Of a stretch of 64,000 nt of DNA, positions 15,745-24,327 are shown piece by piece; the first letter of the stretch is position 1, and each line of letters opens with the position of its first letter. The stretch comes from Halovenus salina. Lineage in GTDB: Archaea > Halobacteriota > Halobacteria > Halobacteriales > Haloarculaceae. The notes below the pieces were generated by a model that was not told the origin of the DNA, made no database searches, and saw only the letters and a list, made by a program, of their open reading frames with translations. The DNA lies in contig NZ_CP112972.1 in NCBI RefSeq assembly GCF_026410925.1, positions 2,666,001 to 2,730,000 of the forward strand. The letters are read 5' to 3'. The position numbers and the translations under genes are program-made.

Positions 15745-17784
15745 CTACGCGGGAGCAGACGCCGAGAAGACGCCGGCAAGCGCGTCGAGCAGTGCATCCT
15801 GTGCGTTCTCACGCTCGCCACGCAGGAACTCGACGCGTCCCTCCCGGGCACCGCGGGCGTCGAGTGCGGCCTGGGGAGCGGACTCCTGTGCCGTCGTCAC
15901 CAGATCACGAATATCGAGGGCTTGGTCGGTCCGGATGTAGGCCTCGTCCTCGTCGACGCCGACAAGCGCGATGCAGTCCTCACGGTGGCGGCGGAACAGT
16001 TCGTCGAGCAACAGCTGGGTCGGCGGGAACTCGAAACGGTGGGTGTAGGCGTCGGTATCGAGAACGAGTACCGTCTCGCCGTCGCGCTCGCGCCGTTCGA
16101 GGTTGGCCTCTGCGGTGTCGAGTTCGTCCTCCATACGGGTCCGGTACTGCTCGCTGATGTGGGTCGCAAGCTCGGCTGGGTCGCTCGCGTCGTCGCTGAA
16201 CAGCAGGTCGATGACGAGCTCGCGTTTGTCCTCGTAAGACTGGTAGAACGCTTCGAGCGCGATAGCCTCTCGGAGGGTCTGCGTGTCCTCGGCGTCGTAC
16301 CCGGCGTCGGCGGCGAGGTCGACGTACTGCTCGGGCGTCTCCTCCCAGTAGCTGACTGCGGGGAGATGACCGAGGTCAGCGCGAATATCGCCGTTGATGT
16401 GTGCTGCGACGGTGGCACCCAGCGCAGTGGCTGTCGTTGCCGAGCTGTCGTGGCTGTCCGGGCCGACGAGCACGTCGACGGCCTCGGCGACCTCGTCGTC
16501 GATTGCCCGCTCGTCGACGACGACGCGGCGGGCGCCGTACACGTCGAGCAGGTCAAGCCCGTCGAGGGACTCTGCGGTGCCGCCCGTCGCGACGAAGACG
16601 AAAAGCGGGAACTGCTCGCCGTGGCGCTCGTTGTTCGAGAGCATCGTCGTCACGTCGTTGGTCGCGTCGTCCATGCTGTAGACGGCATCCTCCAGTGGAC
16701 GGCGATCGAAATAGTGATACTCAGCGTCCGAGCCGGCGTGTTCCTCTCGGATGAGTGGGAGTGCAGCGCGTTCGATTGCCGCGCCGGCGACGTAGCCGTC
16801 GACGGTGGCGGCGTGGCGGACAACGACCGGCCGACCTTCGAGTACGGCACGACGGACGGCTGTTGCGGCGTCTTTCACCTCACCGAGTACGGCCTCGACA
16901 GCCGAGTCCTCGGCGAGGGGCTCGACATCGCCGGGGCGGGCACGTTCGACAAGTGCGTCACGCATCCGTCCGGTGACTTCCTCGCGCTCTTCGTCTTTGA
17001 GAACGACCAGCGCTTCAGTCTCGACCTGGAGTTCGCCGCGGCGTCGCTCGACCTCGCCTTCGATACGGACAACGTCGGTCTCGCCCGCGTCGGGATAGGC
17101 ACGCACGCCGGCCTCTTCAAAGGCAGCACAGTCGACCGTTCCAGTCTCGTCACGGATCTCGAAGATGGTCGGGCCGCTGGTCTGGCGAGCGGTAGCGATT
17201 TCACCCTCGATACGGACGCGGTCGCCGACGTATTCGTCGAGTTCGTCGATTGTCACTCCCGGCGTATCGAGCTGGTCGGGTGTTTCGGTCGTCGACTCCT
17301 CGCTCGTCTCGGAGACGGTCTCGACCGGCTCGGGTTCGCTGGCCTCCTCTTCGGTCTCGTCTTTGGCGCCCTCATCCGCGGCCTCGTCGCCGTCGACCTC
17401 TTCGGCGAGCAGGTCGGTATCGGCGTCGGGGTCGTCGATGAGTGTGCCACGGAACTGGGAGTCGTCTTGGCGAATCGACCATCCAAGGTCGATGTTACCG
17501 TTGTCACGGACGTTCTGGACCTGGACGAAGACGGTGTCTCCGGGTCCGAGGTCCATGCTGTCGAGACGCTTGTTGAGTTCGCTTTTGTGCAACAGACCGG
17601 TCACGCTGTCGCCGATGTCGACGAAGATGCCGAACTCGGCGTAGCCGTCGACGGTGCCACGGTAGTAGCGCCGCGACGTCAACTCGTCCGGTTGTGTCCC
17701 CCGGAACTCGAAGACGACATCCTCTTCGTGCAAGTCACAGACGCGACCGTCGACAGATGAGCCACAGATGATACACGTAGCCAT
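15745..17784 (-). CDS. RecJ/DHH-fold protein with S1 and OB domains, catalytic motifs lost, 679 aa
   Basis: Domains in order: a short zinc knuckle (CIIC and CDLH, residues 4-18), an S1 RNA-binding domain (about 40-115), an acidic linker, an OB-fold nucleic-acid-binding domain (about 180-250), and a DHH/RecJ phosphoesterase domain (about 300-660). In the last domain the metal-binding motifs are changed: motif I reads HAATVDG where HxDxDG is expected, the second aspartate motif reads ATGG, and DHH itself reads DER. It should therefore not hydrolyse DNA; archaeal and eukaryotic Cdc45-type proteins are inactive RecJ relatives that act at the replicative helicase. ATG at 17784 is used as start; a TTG 12 bases upstream is unlikely. 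Confidence 0.8.
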   Translation of the reverse strand: MATCIICGSSVDGRVCDLHEEDVVFEFRGTQPDELTSRRYYRGTVDGYAEFGIFVDIGDSVTGLLHKSELNKRLDSMDLGPGDTVFVQVQNVRDNGNIDLGWSIRQDDSQFRGTLIDDPDADTDLLAEEVDGDEAADEGAKDETEEEASEPEPVETVSETSEESTTETPDQLDTPGVTIDELDEYVGDRVRIEGEIATARQTSGPTIFEIRDETGTVDCAAFEEAGVRAYPDAGETDVVRIEGEVERRRGELQVETEALVVLKDEEREEVTGRMRDALVERARPGDVEPLAEDSAVEAVLGEVKDAATAVRRAVLEGRPVVVRHAATVDGYVAGAAIERAALPLIREEHAGSDAEYHYFDRRPLEDAVYSMDDATNDVTTMLSNNERHGEQFPLFVFVATGGTAESLDGLDLLDVYGARRVVVDERAIDDEVAEAVDVLVGPDSHDSSATTATALGATVAAHINGDIRADLGHLPAVSYWEETPEQYVDLAADAGYDAEDTQTLREAIALEAFYQSYEDKRELVIDLLFSDDASDPAELATHISEQYRTRMEDELDTAEANLERRERDGETVLVLDTDAYTHRFEFPPTQLLLDELFRRHREDCIALVGVDEDEAYIRTDQALDIRDLVTTAQESAPQAALDARGAREGRVEFLRGERENAQDALLDALAGVFSASAPA

Positions 17785-17835
17785 TGATATGTGCAAGCGG
17801 TTCCGGGTTAAAACGGTTGTCGAAACAGGTTCGGC

Positions 17836-18114
17836 TCAGCAGGCGGTGACAGTGTACACCTGTTTGCGGGCATCGGTGAGACTGTACTGTCGCTTTACGA
17901 GGTCGTGTTCCTCGAGTCTGTTCAGTGCATACCTGACAGTCCGCGCAGGCAGCAACGACTCCTCGGCGAGTTCACCCTGCGGGAGTGGTCCCTCTGCTTC
18001 GAGAACCCTCGCGACCAGCTTCGCACTCGGCGGCAACTCCCGTAGCCGGTCTTTGTATTCCGTCTCTGATAGCTGGGGTGTCACCTTGTCTGGATCCTCA
18101 ACTCGTGTACCCAT
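17836..18114 (-). CDS. winged-helix (MarR-like) transcriptional regulator, 92 aa
   Basis: A compact DNA-binding protein: an N-terminal helix (LSETEYKDRLRELPPSAKLV), then a winged helix with the pattern GPLPQGELAEESLLPARTVR and a beta wing NRLEEHDLVKRQYS. It has no sensor domain. The start at 18114 (MGTRVEDP) fits better than codons upstream, which add a basic stretch. Divergent from the peptidase gene; the 200-base region between is AT-rich and likely holds both promoters. Confidence 0.75.
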   Translation of the reverse strand: MGTRVEDPDKVTPQLSETEYKDRLRELPPSAKLVARVLEAEGPLPQGELAEESLLPARTVRYALNRLEEHDLVKRQYSLTDARKQVYTVTAC

Positions 18115-18312
18115 ATGTTCACTCCTTGCTCGTGCGGTTGTAAATGTTGGCTTTTTCGACGCAATCATCAATCTATCATGTTTTTAAACACCATTATCCT
18201 TCCATAATTAAACATCCTTATATTCTCAATACAGTTTGGGGACATTCCACATACCGGTGAGTGCGGACAAATGACACAACTTCTTTGAGTACCCTAGCCG
18301 TCCCTCGTAGCT

Positions 18313-20127
18313 GTGTACGACCTCGAACGATATCTGACGATACGACAGGCATACGGTGGGTCACTCGGCCCGGATGGAACGCTCGCATTCTTGCTCGATA
18401 CGACCGGTGTCCCGCAGGTGTGGACGATGACAGAACCAGGTGCCTGGCCCGTCCAGCGGACCTTCTACGACGAACCAGTCTCGTTCTGCAGTTACTCGCC
18501 GGAACGGTCGGAACTCGTCTTCGGCATGGACGAGGGTGGCAACGAGCGCCAGCAGTTTTTCAGGCTTGACGACGATGGCAGTATCACACCGCTGACGAAC
18601 ATGCCCGACGCCAAACACTACTGGGGCGGCTGGAGCTCCGACGGCGAGCAGTTCGCCTTCGCCTCGAACCGCCGCGAGGAGTCGGTCTTCGACATCTATA
18701 TCCAAGACAGAGACGCGACCGGCGACGACGCCGACCTCGTCTTCGAGGGCGACGGCTGGTTCACCGTCGGCGGCTGGAGCCCGGACGACGACGCACTCAT
18801 CCTCGTCGAATCACACTCTGGGTTCGACCAGGACGTGTCCGTACTCGACCTCGATACCGGGGAGCGCCGCCACCTCAATCCCGACGACGACGAAGTCCGC
18901 TATCGGAGCCCACAGTGGAGTCCCGACGGTGACGCACTTTACGTCGCGACCGACCGCGGTGCCGATACCCTCTATCTCGCCCGGATGGACGCCCAGACGG
19001 GCGAACTGGAGACCGTCCGGGAGGGTGGCGACTACAACGTCGGGGGCGTCGCAGTCGACGAAGACAGTGGACTCATCGTCTACTCGCGCAACGTCGACGG
19101 CTACACCGAACTGACACTCGGCGAGCTGGCCGGCGAGACAGAGATAGCCGAGCTTCCGACTCCCGAGATTCCCGGCAATGTCGCCGGGGGTATCAGCTTC
19201 GGTCCCGAGGGCGACCGACTCGCGCTCTCCTCGAACGGCCGGACGCTCAACAACAACGTCGCCGTCCTGGACGTGGCCGCGCTGCGTGAGGGCGACACAG
19301 ACGACGCCGTGACGCGCTGGACGAACGCCTCGACCGCCGGGATTCCCCGAGAGACGTTCGTCGAGCCCGACCTCGTGAGCTACGAGAGCTTCGACGGCAG
19401 AGAGGTTCCAGCCTTCTTGTCGGTCCCGCCGGAGGTACCCGAGGGCGGTGCGCCGGTCGTCGTCGACATCCACGGCGGCCCCGAGAGCCAGCGCCGCCCC
19501 TCGTTCACCGGCCTCACCCAGTATCTCCTTTCGCAGGGGTACGCCGTCTTCGAGCCGAACGTCCGCGGGTCGACCGGCTACGGCCGCTCGTACACGCATC
19601 TCGACGACGTGGAGAATCGGATGGATTCGGTCCGCGATATCGAGGCTGCACTCGACTGGCTCGCCGAGCGAGAGAGCGTCGACCCCGACCGGTTCGTCGC
19701 GAAAGGCGGCTCCTACGGCGGGTTCATGGTGCTCGCCGCGGTGACGGAGTTCCCCGAGCGCTGGGCGGCCGGTGTCGACATCGTCGGCATCGCCAACTTC
19801 GTCACCTTCCTCGAAAACACCGGGTCGTGGCGGCGCTCGCTCCGGGAAGCCGAGTACGGCTCGCTTGAAGACGACCGCGAGTTCCTCGAAGAGATCAGTC
19901 CGCTGAACAACATCGAGAACATCGAGGCTCCGCTGTTCGTGCTCCACGGCAAGAACGACCCACGGGTCCCGGTCGGCGAGGCCGAACAGATTGTCGAGGG
20001 TGCTCGCGAGCAGGGCGTTCCGGTCGAGAAACTCATCTTCGAGGACGAGGGCCACGGCATCTCGAAGCTCGACAACCAGATTGTGGCCTACTCACAGGTC
20101 GTCGACTTTCTCGACGAGCACGTCTAG
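18313..20127 (+). CDS. S9 family (prolyl oligopeptidase-type) serine peptidase, 604 aa
   Basis: Probable cytoplasmic acylaminoacyl/prolyl oligopeptidase. The first 350 residues are a beta-propeller made of WSPDG-type repeats. The last 250 are an alpha/beta hydrolase with the nucleophile in GGSYGGF (around residue 469), the acid in HGKNDPRVP and the histidine in DEGHGI. The oxyanion HGGPE motif is also present. It uses a GTG start, with AT-rich promoter sequence ahead. It overlaps the MFS gene tail to tail by four bases. Its in vivo substrate is unknown. Confidence 0.85.
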   Translation: MYDLERYLTIRQAYGGSLGPDGTLAFLLDTTGVPQVWTMTEPGAWPVQRTFYDEPVSFCSYSPERSELVFGMDEGGNERQQFFRLDDDGSITPLTNMPDAKHYWGGWSSDGEQFAFASNRREESVFDIYIQDRDATGDDADLVFEGDGWFTVGGWSPDDDALILVESHSGFDQDVSVLDLDTGERRHLNPDDDEVRYRSPQWSPDGDALYVATDRGADTLYLARMDAQTGELETVREGGDYNVGGVAVDEDSGLIVYSRNVDGYTELTLGELAGETEIAELPTPEIPGNVAGGISFGPEGDRLALSSNGRTLNNNVAVLDVAALREGDTDDAVTRWTNASTAGIPRETFVEPDLVSYESFDGREVPAFLSVPPEVPEGGAPVVVDIHGGPESQRRPSFTGLTQYLLSQGYAVFEPNVRGSTGYGRSYTHLDDVENRMDSVRDIEAALDWLAERESVDPDRFVAKGGSYGGFMVLAAVTEFPERWAAGVDIVGIANFVTFLENTGSWRRSLREAEYGSLEDDREFLEEISPLNNIENIEAPLFVLHGKNDPRVPVGEAEQIVEGAREQGVPVEKLIFEDEGHGISKLDNQIVAYSQVVDFLDEHV

Positions 20128-21398
20128 GACCGGTCACGGACGACGAGGAGGGCCCCTGCCAGTACCGCTATTGCAAGTGAGGCTGTGGTGATGGCGAAGG
20201 CAGCGCGGTAGCCAAATTCGGTGTAGGCGACACTGCCGGCGACGATTTCGCCGGTCCGGTGGCGGTCGAGGACGACGCCCATCGCGGTCGGGATAACTGT
20301 CGCGCCGAAGAACCCCCAGCCGTTGACGGTCGCCGTCGCGACGCCGCTCGCGCCCGGTGGGTACCGCTCTTTGACCAGCGACAGCGAGAGCATCGCGAAG
20401 CCAAGCGAGAACCCGGTGAGGAAGTAGACGACCGCGATGATCCACAGCGGCGGCTTCCCGATCGCCGGGATGACCGCCAGCACGAGGGTAAGTCCACCGA
20501 GTCCGACGAGCATCGGCCGAAGTCGCTCACCGATGCGGTCTGATATCCACCCCACTGCAGGGGATCCGAGCAGTATGCCGACCGCGCCCAAAAGCGTGTA
20601 CGTCGACGCCGAGGTGACGCTCATATCGTACACCACGACCAGATACGGAACCCCCCACAGTCCCATGATTGTCAGAATCGTCCCCGAGGCCGAGAAGAAG
20701 ATCAGCGAGAGCAGCCACTGGTCGAGGTCGCCCAGCAGCTCCCGGAGGTGTCCGCCAGCCTCGCCGAGGGTGACTGCCGGCTGGTCGGGGACGTTCTCGA
20801 TTGGCTCCAGCCCGGCCGCCTCGGGCGACCGACGGGCGAGCGCAAAGACCGCGCCGGCACCGACGAAACCGAATCCAGCCAGCCCGAGCAGCGTCTCGCG
20901 CCAGCCGAACTGTTCGACGGCGAGCGCGAGCGGCGTCGTCGCGAACACCGCACCAAGGCCGGCGATACCCGCGGTCAGTCCCGTCATCGTCGCGAACTCG
21001 TCGGTTCGGTACCACGTCGCACAGAACCGTAAGATGGTGACGAAGATGACGCTACTGCCGAGCCCGATGAGCGCCCGCGAGAGGAAGCCGGCCACGTAAC
21101 CGTTGCTGGCGGCGAATCCGATAGCGCCGATGCTCAACACGACCGCGCCGCCGCTACCGACGTAGCGTGGACCGTATCGGTCGGCAACTACTCCCGTCGG
21201 AATCTGTGTGACGGCGTAGATAGCAAAAAACGACGCGTGGAGTGTCCCCAGTTCGGCCGCCGAAATGCCGAAATCTGCGGTCAACTCCTCGGAGAGGACA
21301 GCTGTCGACAGACGGTGGATGTTGACTGCGAGAAAGACCAGCGCCAGCGCACCCCACGCGAGCCAGCGCCGCCTCCGTGGGTCTCTCAGTAGGTCCAC
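20124..21398 (-). CDS. MFS transporter, 424 aa
   Basis: A major facilitator superfamily permease with about 12 membrane helices and the loop 2-3 signature GVVADRYGPRYVG. It belongs to the nitrate/sugar-like MFS group found widely in haloarchaea; the substrate is unknown. The start is taken as GTG at 21398 (VDLLRDPRRRRWLAWG), because the preceding 55 residues in frame are not hydrophobic and not acidic. It converges on the S9 peptidase and is followed upstream by a gene-poor stretch. Confidence 0.8.
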   Translation of the reverse strand: MDLLRDPRRRRWLAWGALALVFLAVNIHRLSTAVLSEELTADFGISAAELGTLHASFFAIYAVTQIPTGVVADRYGPRYVGSGGAVVLSIGAIGFAASNGYVAGFLSRALIGLGSSVIFVTILRFCATWYRTDEFATMTGLTAGIAGLGAVFATTPLALAVEQFGWRETLLGLAGFGFVGAGAVFALARRSPEAAGLEPIENVPDQPAVTLGEAGGHLRELLGDLDQWLLSLIFFSASGTILTIMGLWGVPYLVVVYDMSVTSASTYTLLGAVGILLGSPAVGWISDRIGERLRPMLVGLGGLTLVLAVIPAIGKPPLWIIAVVYFLTGFSLGFAMLSLSLVKERYPPGASGVATATVNGWGFFGATVIPTAMGVVLDRHRTGEIVAGSVAYTEFGYRAAFAITTASLAIAVLAGALLVVRDRS

Positions 21399-21835
21399 GC
21401 CTCCGGCCTTCTCACGGGGGTATGGTAACTGTTTTGTTTGTCCGTTGATAGGTATTCTCTCACTCCCAGCGATAGGTCCGTCCGGGCAACTGGTGCCGTC
21501 CTGGCCACACGACCGACGGGCCACGTTCGAGGTACTCTCTCCGTGTAACAACCCCACAAACATCCTTCAATCTATCAGCAGTCCTCCTGTGATGGACGAG
21601 CGGCTCACTTACTCCGGTCTGAGAATTACCGCAGTAATCACTCTCAGCGAACCGAAACAGTTCCGAAATCTGTCCAACATGTGGCAAGACTGACTGTGAC
21701 CGACTCGTTTACGTCTACTTCTCGTCACAGGCCTGAGAGATCGTCTCTCTGGGGACACAGCCAACCACCAGCACTCTGGAAGTCACAACTCCACAGAACT
21801 ACCAGATATAAGTAATATGGTGTTGTAACTCCTAT
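21399..21835. other. gene-free divergent promoter region, 437 bases
   Basis: Lies between two divergently transcribed membrane-protein genes. It has two weak overlapping frames: a 75-residue minus-strand frame (21460-21687) and a 33-residue plus-strand frame (21592-21693). Neither resembles a known family. A TATA-like box for the plus gene is at its right end. I see nothing else. Confidence 0.5.
21805..21814 (+). promoter_or_regulatory. TATA-like box for the gene at 21836
   Basis: GATATAAGTA lies about 26 bases before the ATG, the spacing of a leaderless haloarchaeal promoter. Confidence 0.5.
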
Positions 21836-22270
21836 ATGGCCGACACTGGCCGGTATCAGACCGTCCTGACTTTTTTAATCGTGTACGTGTTGTTGGCGTG
21901 GCCGCCGTTTCTCTATCTCAACCGAGAGGTTCTGGGCGAGGTCGTCGAGACGCTGTCGACAGTCGACCCGCTGGTGGCCGTTTGGATGGTGAGTGCGACG
22001 GCGATACTGGCCGGACTGTTCCGGGCATCCGAGGGTGTCAAACGGTACAACCAGTTTCTCGCTGCGCCCAAAAACGTTGTTGCGGTGCTGGTGGGACTCT
22101 CGTTTCTGCTCGCGGCGACCTCGTGGTGGGCGGTACCCGAGGCTGTCTTCTACGTCGAGGTTGACGTAACCCTCAGCCAGGCGCTCGTCTTGATTTTGCT
22201 CTGTCAGGCCCCCATGCTGGTGTTGCTGTCGCTGCTGACCGTGCTCGAGAGAGCCATCTCTCCCGAGTGA
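21836..22270 (+). CDS. four-helix membrane protein, unknown function, 144 aa
   Basis: Four hydrophobic segments (about residues 9-28, 44-62, 79-99 and 117-138) separated by short charged loops. No known motif. The ATG follows a TATA-like box by 26 bases. It precedes lysC by 95 bases on the same strand and may be co-transcribed, but there is no functional clue. Confidence 0.65.
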   Translation: MADTGRYQTVLTFLIVYVLLAWPPFLYLNREVLGEVVETLSTVDPLVAVWMVSATAILAGLFRASEGVKRYNQFLAAPKNVVAVLVGLSFLLAATSWWAVPEAVFYVEVDVTLSQALVLILLCQAPMLVLLSLLTVLERAISPE

Positions 22271-22365
22271 CCGCCGTCGATTTTTGCGAGGATGAAAGCA
22301 GTTATCCACACCGGCGACAAACCCGGATGCATGAACAGAACGCTTTCAATGGGGGCAGTGGGGCC

Positions 22366-23547
22366 ATGCGCGTAGTCGCCAAGTTCGGCGGGACGAGCGT
22401 CGGCACCGGGCAGCGGGTCACGCAGGCCGCCGAGTCGATCGCCGAGGCGGTCGAGGCCGGACACCAGGTTGCAGTCGTCGCCAGCGCGATGGGCGGGACG
22501 ACCGACCGACTGCTTTCGGCAATCGAGTTCGACGCCAGCGAGGCCGACCGCGCGGAGATTGTGAGTATGGGTGAACGAACCGCCGTCCGAATGCTCAAAG
22601 GCGCACTCGACGCCCAGGGTATCGATGCGGTCTTTCTCGAACCCGGTGACGACGCCTGGCCGATTCTGACCGACGCATACGGCGAGGTCGACAGTGACGC
22701 TACCCGCGAGCGCGCGCGGGCCTGTACGGACATGCTTGATGACGCCGTCGTCCCGATCATCACTGGCTTTCTCGCCGAGGACCACGACGGCAACGTGACG
22801 ACACTCGGCCGGGGAGGAAGCGACACAACTGCCGTCATGCTCGGAAACTATCTCGACGCCGACGAGGTCGTCATCGTCACCGATGTCGAAGGAGTGATGA
22901 CTGGCGACCCGAGCGTGGTCGAAGGCGCGCGCAACGTCGGCAAGATAAGCGTCGACGAGATTCGCAGCCTCTCGTTTCGCGGTGCAGAGGTCATCGCTCC
23001 TTCGGCGCTCACCTACAAGACCAACGGGCTCGATGTCCGGGTCGTCCACCACCAGCACGGCGACTTGCTCTCGGGTGGAACAACCGTCGAGGGCGAGTTC
23101 GAGAACCTCATCGATCTCCAGGAGCGAGAGCTGACCTGTATCACCGTCGCCGGCAGAGCGATTCGCAATCAGCCGGGCATCCTCTCGTCGCTGTCGACGG
23201 CGCTCGCCGACGCCGAAATCAACGTCGAGGCCGTCTCCTCGGGGATGGATTCGCTGACCTTTTACACCGATGTTGAGGAAGCCGAGCCCGCCGAGGCGCT
23301 TGTCCACGAGCAGGTTGTCGACGACGAGGTCATGTCGAGTGTCACTGTCGAATCGACGTTTGCGGTCATCCGTATCACCGGCGGTGATCTGCCACAACAG
23401 AGCGGCTCGCTCCACCGCTTACTTGAACCGCTCGCGACCGAACACATTAACCTCAACGACGTCATCACGAGCGCGACATCTGTCTCAGTGTTCGTCGACT
23501 GGGAGGACCGTGATCACGCGCTCGAACTCTTACAGGACCTGTTTTAG
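22366..23547 (+). CDS. lysC: aspartate kinase, 393 aa
   Basis: Phosphorylates aspartate, the first step to threonine, methionine and lysine-type products. It opens with KFGGTSVG (ATP/aspartate binding), carries the GRGGSDTTA loop (around residue 150) and ends with two ACT domains (about 245-390) that normally bind amino-acid effectors. The start ATG at 22366 places the first strand at the N-terminus. A threonine synthase gene (29.8 kb) of the same pathway lies 6 kb away. It overlaps the following convergent gene by four bases. Confidence 0.92.
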   Translation: MRVVAKFGGTSVGTGQRVTQAAESIAEAVEAGHQVAVVASAMGGTTDRLLSAIEFDASEADRAEIVSMGERTAVRMLKGALDAQGIDAVFLEPGDDAWPILTDAYGEVDSDATRERARACTDMLDDAVVPIITGFLAEDHDGNVTTLGRGGSDTTAVMLGNYLDADEVVIVTDVEGVMTGDPSVVEGARNVGKISVDEIRSLSFRGAEVIAPSALTYKTNGLDVRVVHHQHGDLLSGGTTVEGEFENLIDLQERELTCITVAGRAIRNQPGILSSLSTALADAEINVEAVSSGMDSLTFYTDVEEAEPAEALVHEQVVDDEVMSSVTVESTFAVIRITGGDLPQQSGSLHRLLEPLATEHINLNDVITSATSVSVFVDWEDRDHALELLQDLF

Positions 23548-24203
23548 CAACCGTCTTCTAAACGATTCCCGATACGCGCAGGCAGTCCCGCACGGTCGAC
23601 CGCCTCTTGGACACGGTCGATATCGTAGGCGACGCGGTGTTCGGTCACAGACGGCTCGTCGAGATTGAGGACGGCATACGCCGCTCGCGGGTCGCCGTCG
23701 CGTGGCTGGCCGACGCTGCCCGGATTCATCACGATTCCCTCGTCGTAGCGCTCGTGGTGTTGGTCGTGCGTGTGTCCCAGGACGAGCACCGACTCTTCTC
23801 CGAGCAGGTCGGGGCTGAACTCCGCGGGGTAGGTGTAGTGGCCTCGGTGGTCGGGGTGGCTGTGGACCAGTTTTACACGTCCGTCGAACTCGCGGCGCTG
23901 GTCGGGGAGCGCTGCCAGCCACTCCATCTGCTCCTCGCCGAGTGTCTCCTGTGCGTGCTGGACGCCCGCGCCGGCCATGCTGTTGAATCCAAACTCCGAG
24001 TCACCGGCGACGGCGCGGTCGTGGTTGCCCATCACCGTCGGCACCGCCCGCTCGCGCATCTGTTCGACACAGTCGGCGTGCCAGGGGTTGTAACCGACGA
24101 CATCGCCGGCACAGACGAGCGCGTCGACCGACGGCATGTCCTCTAGCACTGCCTCCAGGGCGACCATGTTTCCGTGAATGTCAGAGAGAACGCCGACTTC
24201 CAT
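23544..24203 (-). CDS. YfcE/MJ0936-type metallophosphoesterase, 219 aa
   Basis: A calcineurin-like phosphodiesterase. The full set of metal ligands is visible: SDIHGN (residues 7-12), GDVVGYNP, GNHDRAV, HSHPDH and GHTH. It resembles archaeal MJ0936-type enzymes that hydrolyse simple phosphodiesters; the natural substrate is not known. The ATG at 24203 was chosen because the first strand EVGVLSDIHG starts there; the open frame upstream of it crosses the divergent HMG-CoA synthase promoter and is not coding. Confidence 0.85.
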   Translation of the reverse strand: MEVGVLSDIHGNMVALEAVLEDMPSVDALVCAGDVVGYNPWHADCVEQMRERAVPTVMGNHDRAVAGDSEFGFNSMAGAGVQHAQETLGEEQMEWLAALPDQRREFDGRVKLVHSHPDHRGHYTYPAEFSPDLLGEESVLVLGHTHDQHHERYDEGIVMNPGSVGQPRDGDPRAAYAVLNLDEPSVTEHRVAYDIDRVQEAVDRAGLPARIGNRLEDGC

Positions 24204-24327
24204 ACAGACTGTTGCTGGGCGACCGTCTTTACTGTTGGTCCGACGACAGCCGACTATCGCCGAATATTCGACAATCAACGAATAAAGAGTCGACACACAC
24301 TTATACGAGTTTACGCCAGTTTCAGGT

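Noticed and set aside
15922..17760. 612-residue open frame antisense to the RecJ-like gene
   Set aside because: It is the mirror of a GC-rich gene. Its composition (Val/Asp/Arg without motifs) is typical of a shadow frame, while the minus-strand gene has clear S1, OB and DHH-fold features.
18811..20055. 414-residue open frame antisense to the S9 peptidase
   Set aside because: Shadow of a high-GC gene with third-codon bias; the peptidase motifs are on the plus strand.
21460..21687. 75-residue minus-strand frame in the gap between MFS and the membrane protein
   Set aside because: I considered a transposase relic, but no family motif could be recognised and codon use is not haloarchaeal.
22204..23415. 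403-residue open frame antisense to aspartate kinase
   Set aside because: The plus strand carries all aspartate kinase and ACT features, and this frame has no family resemblance.
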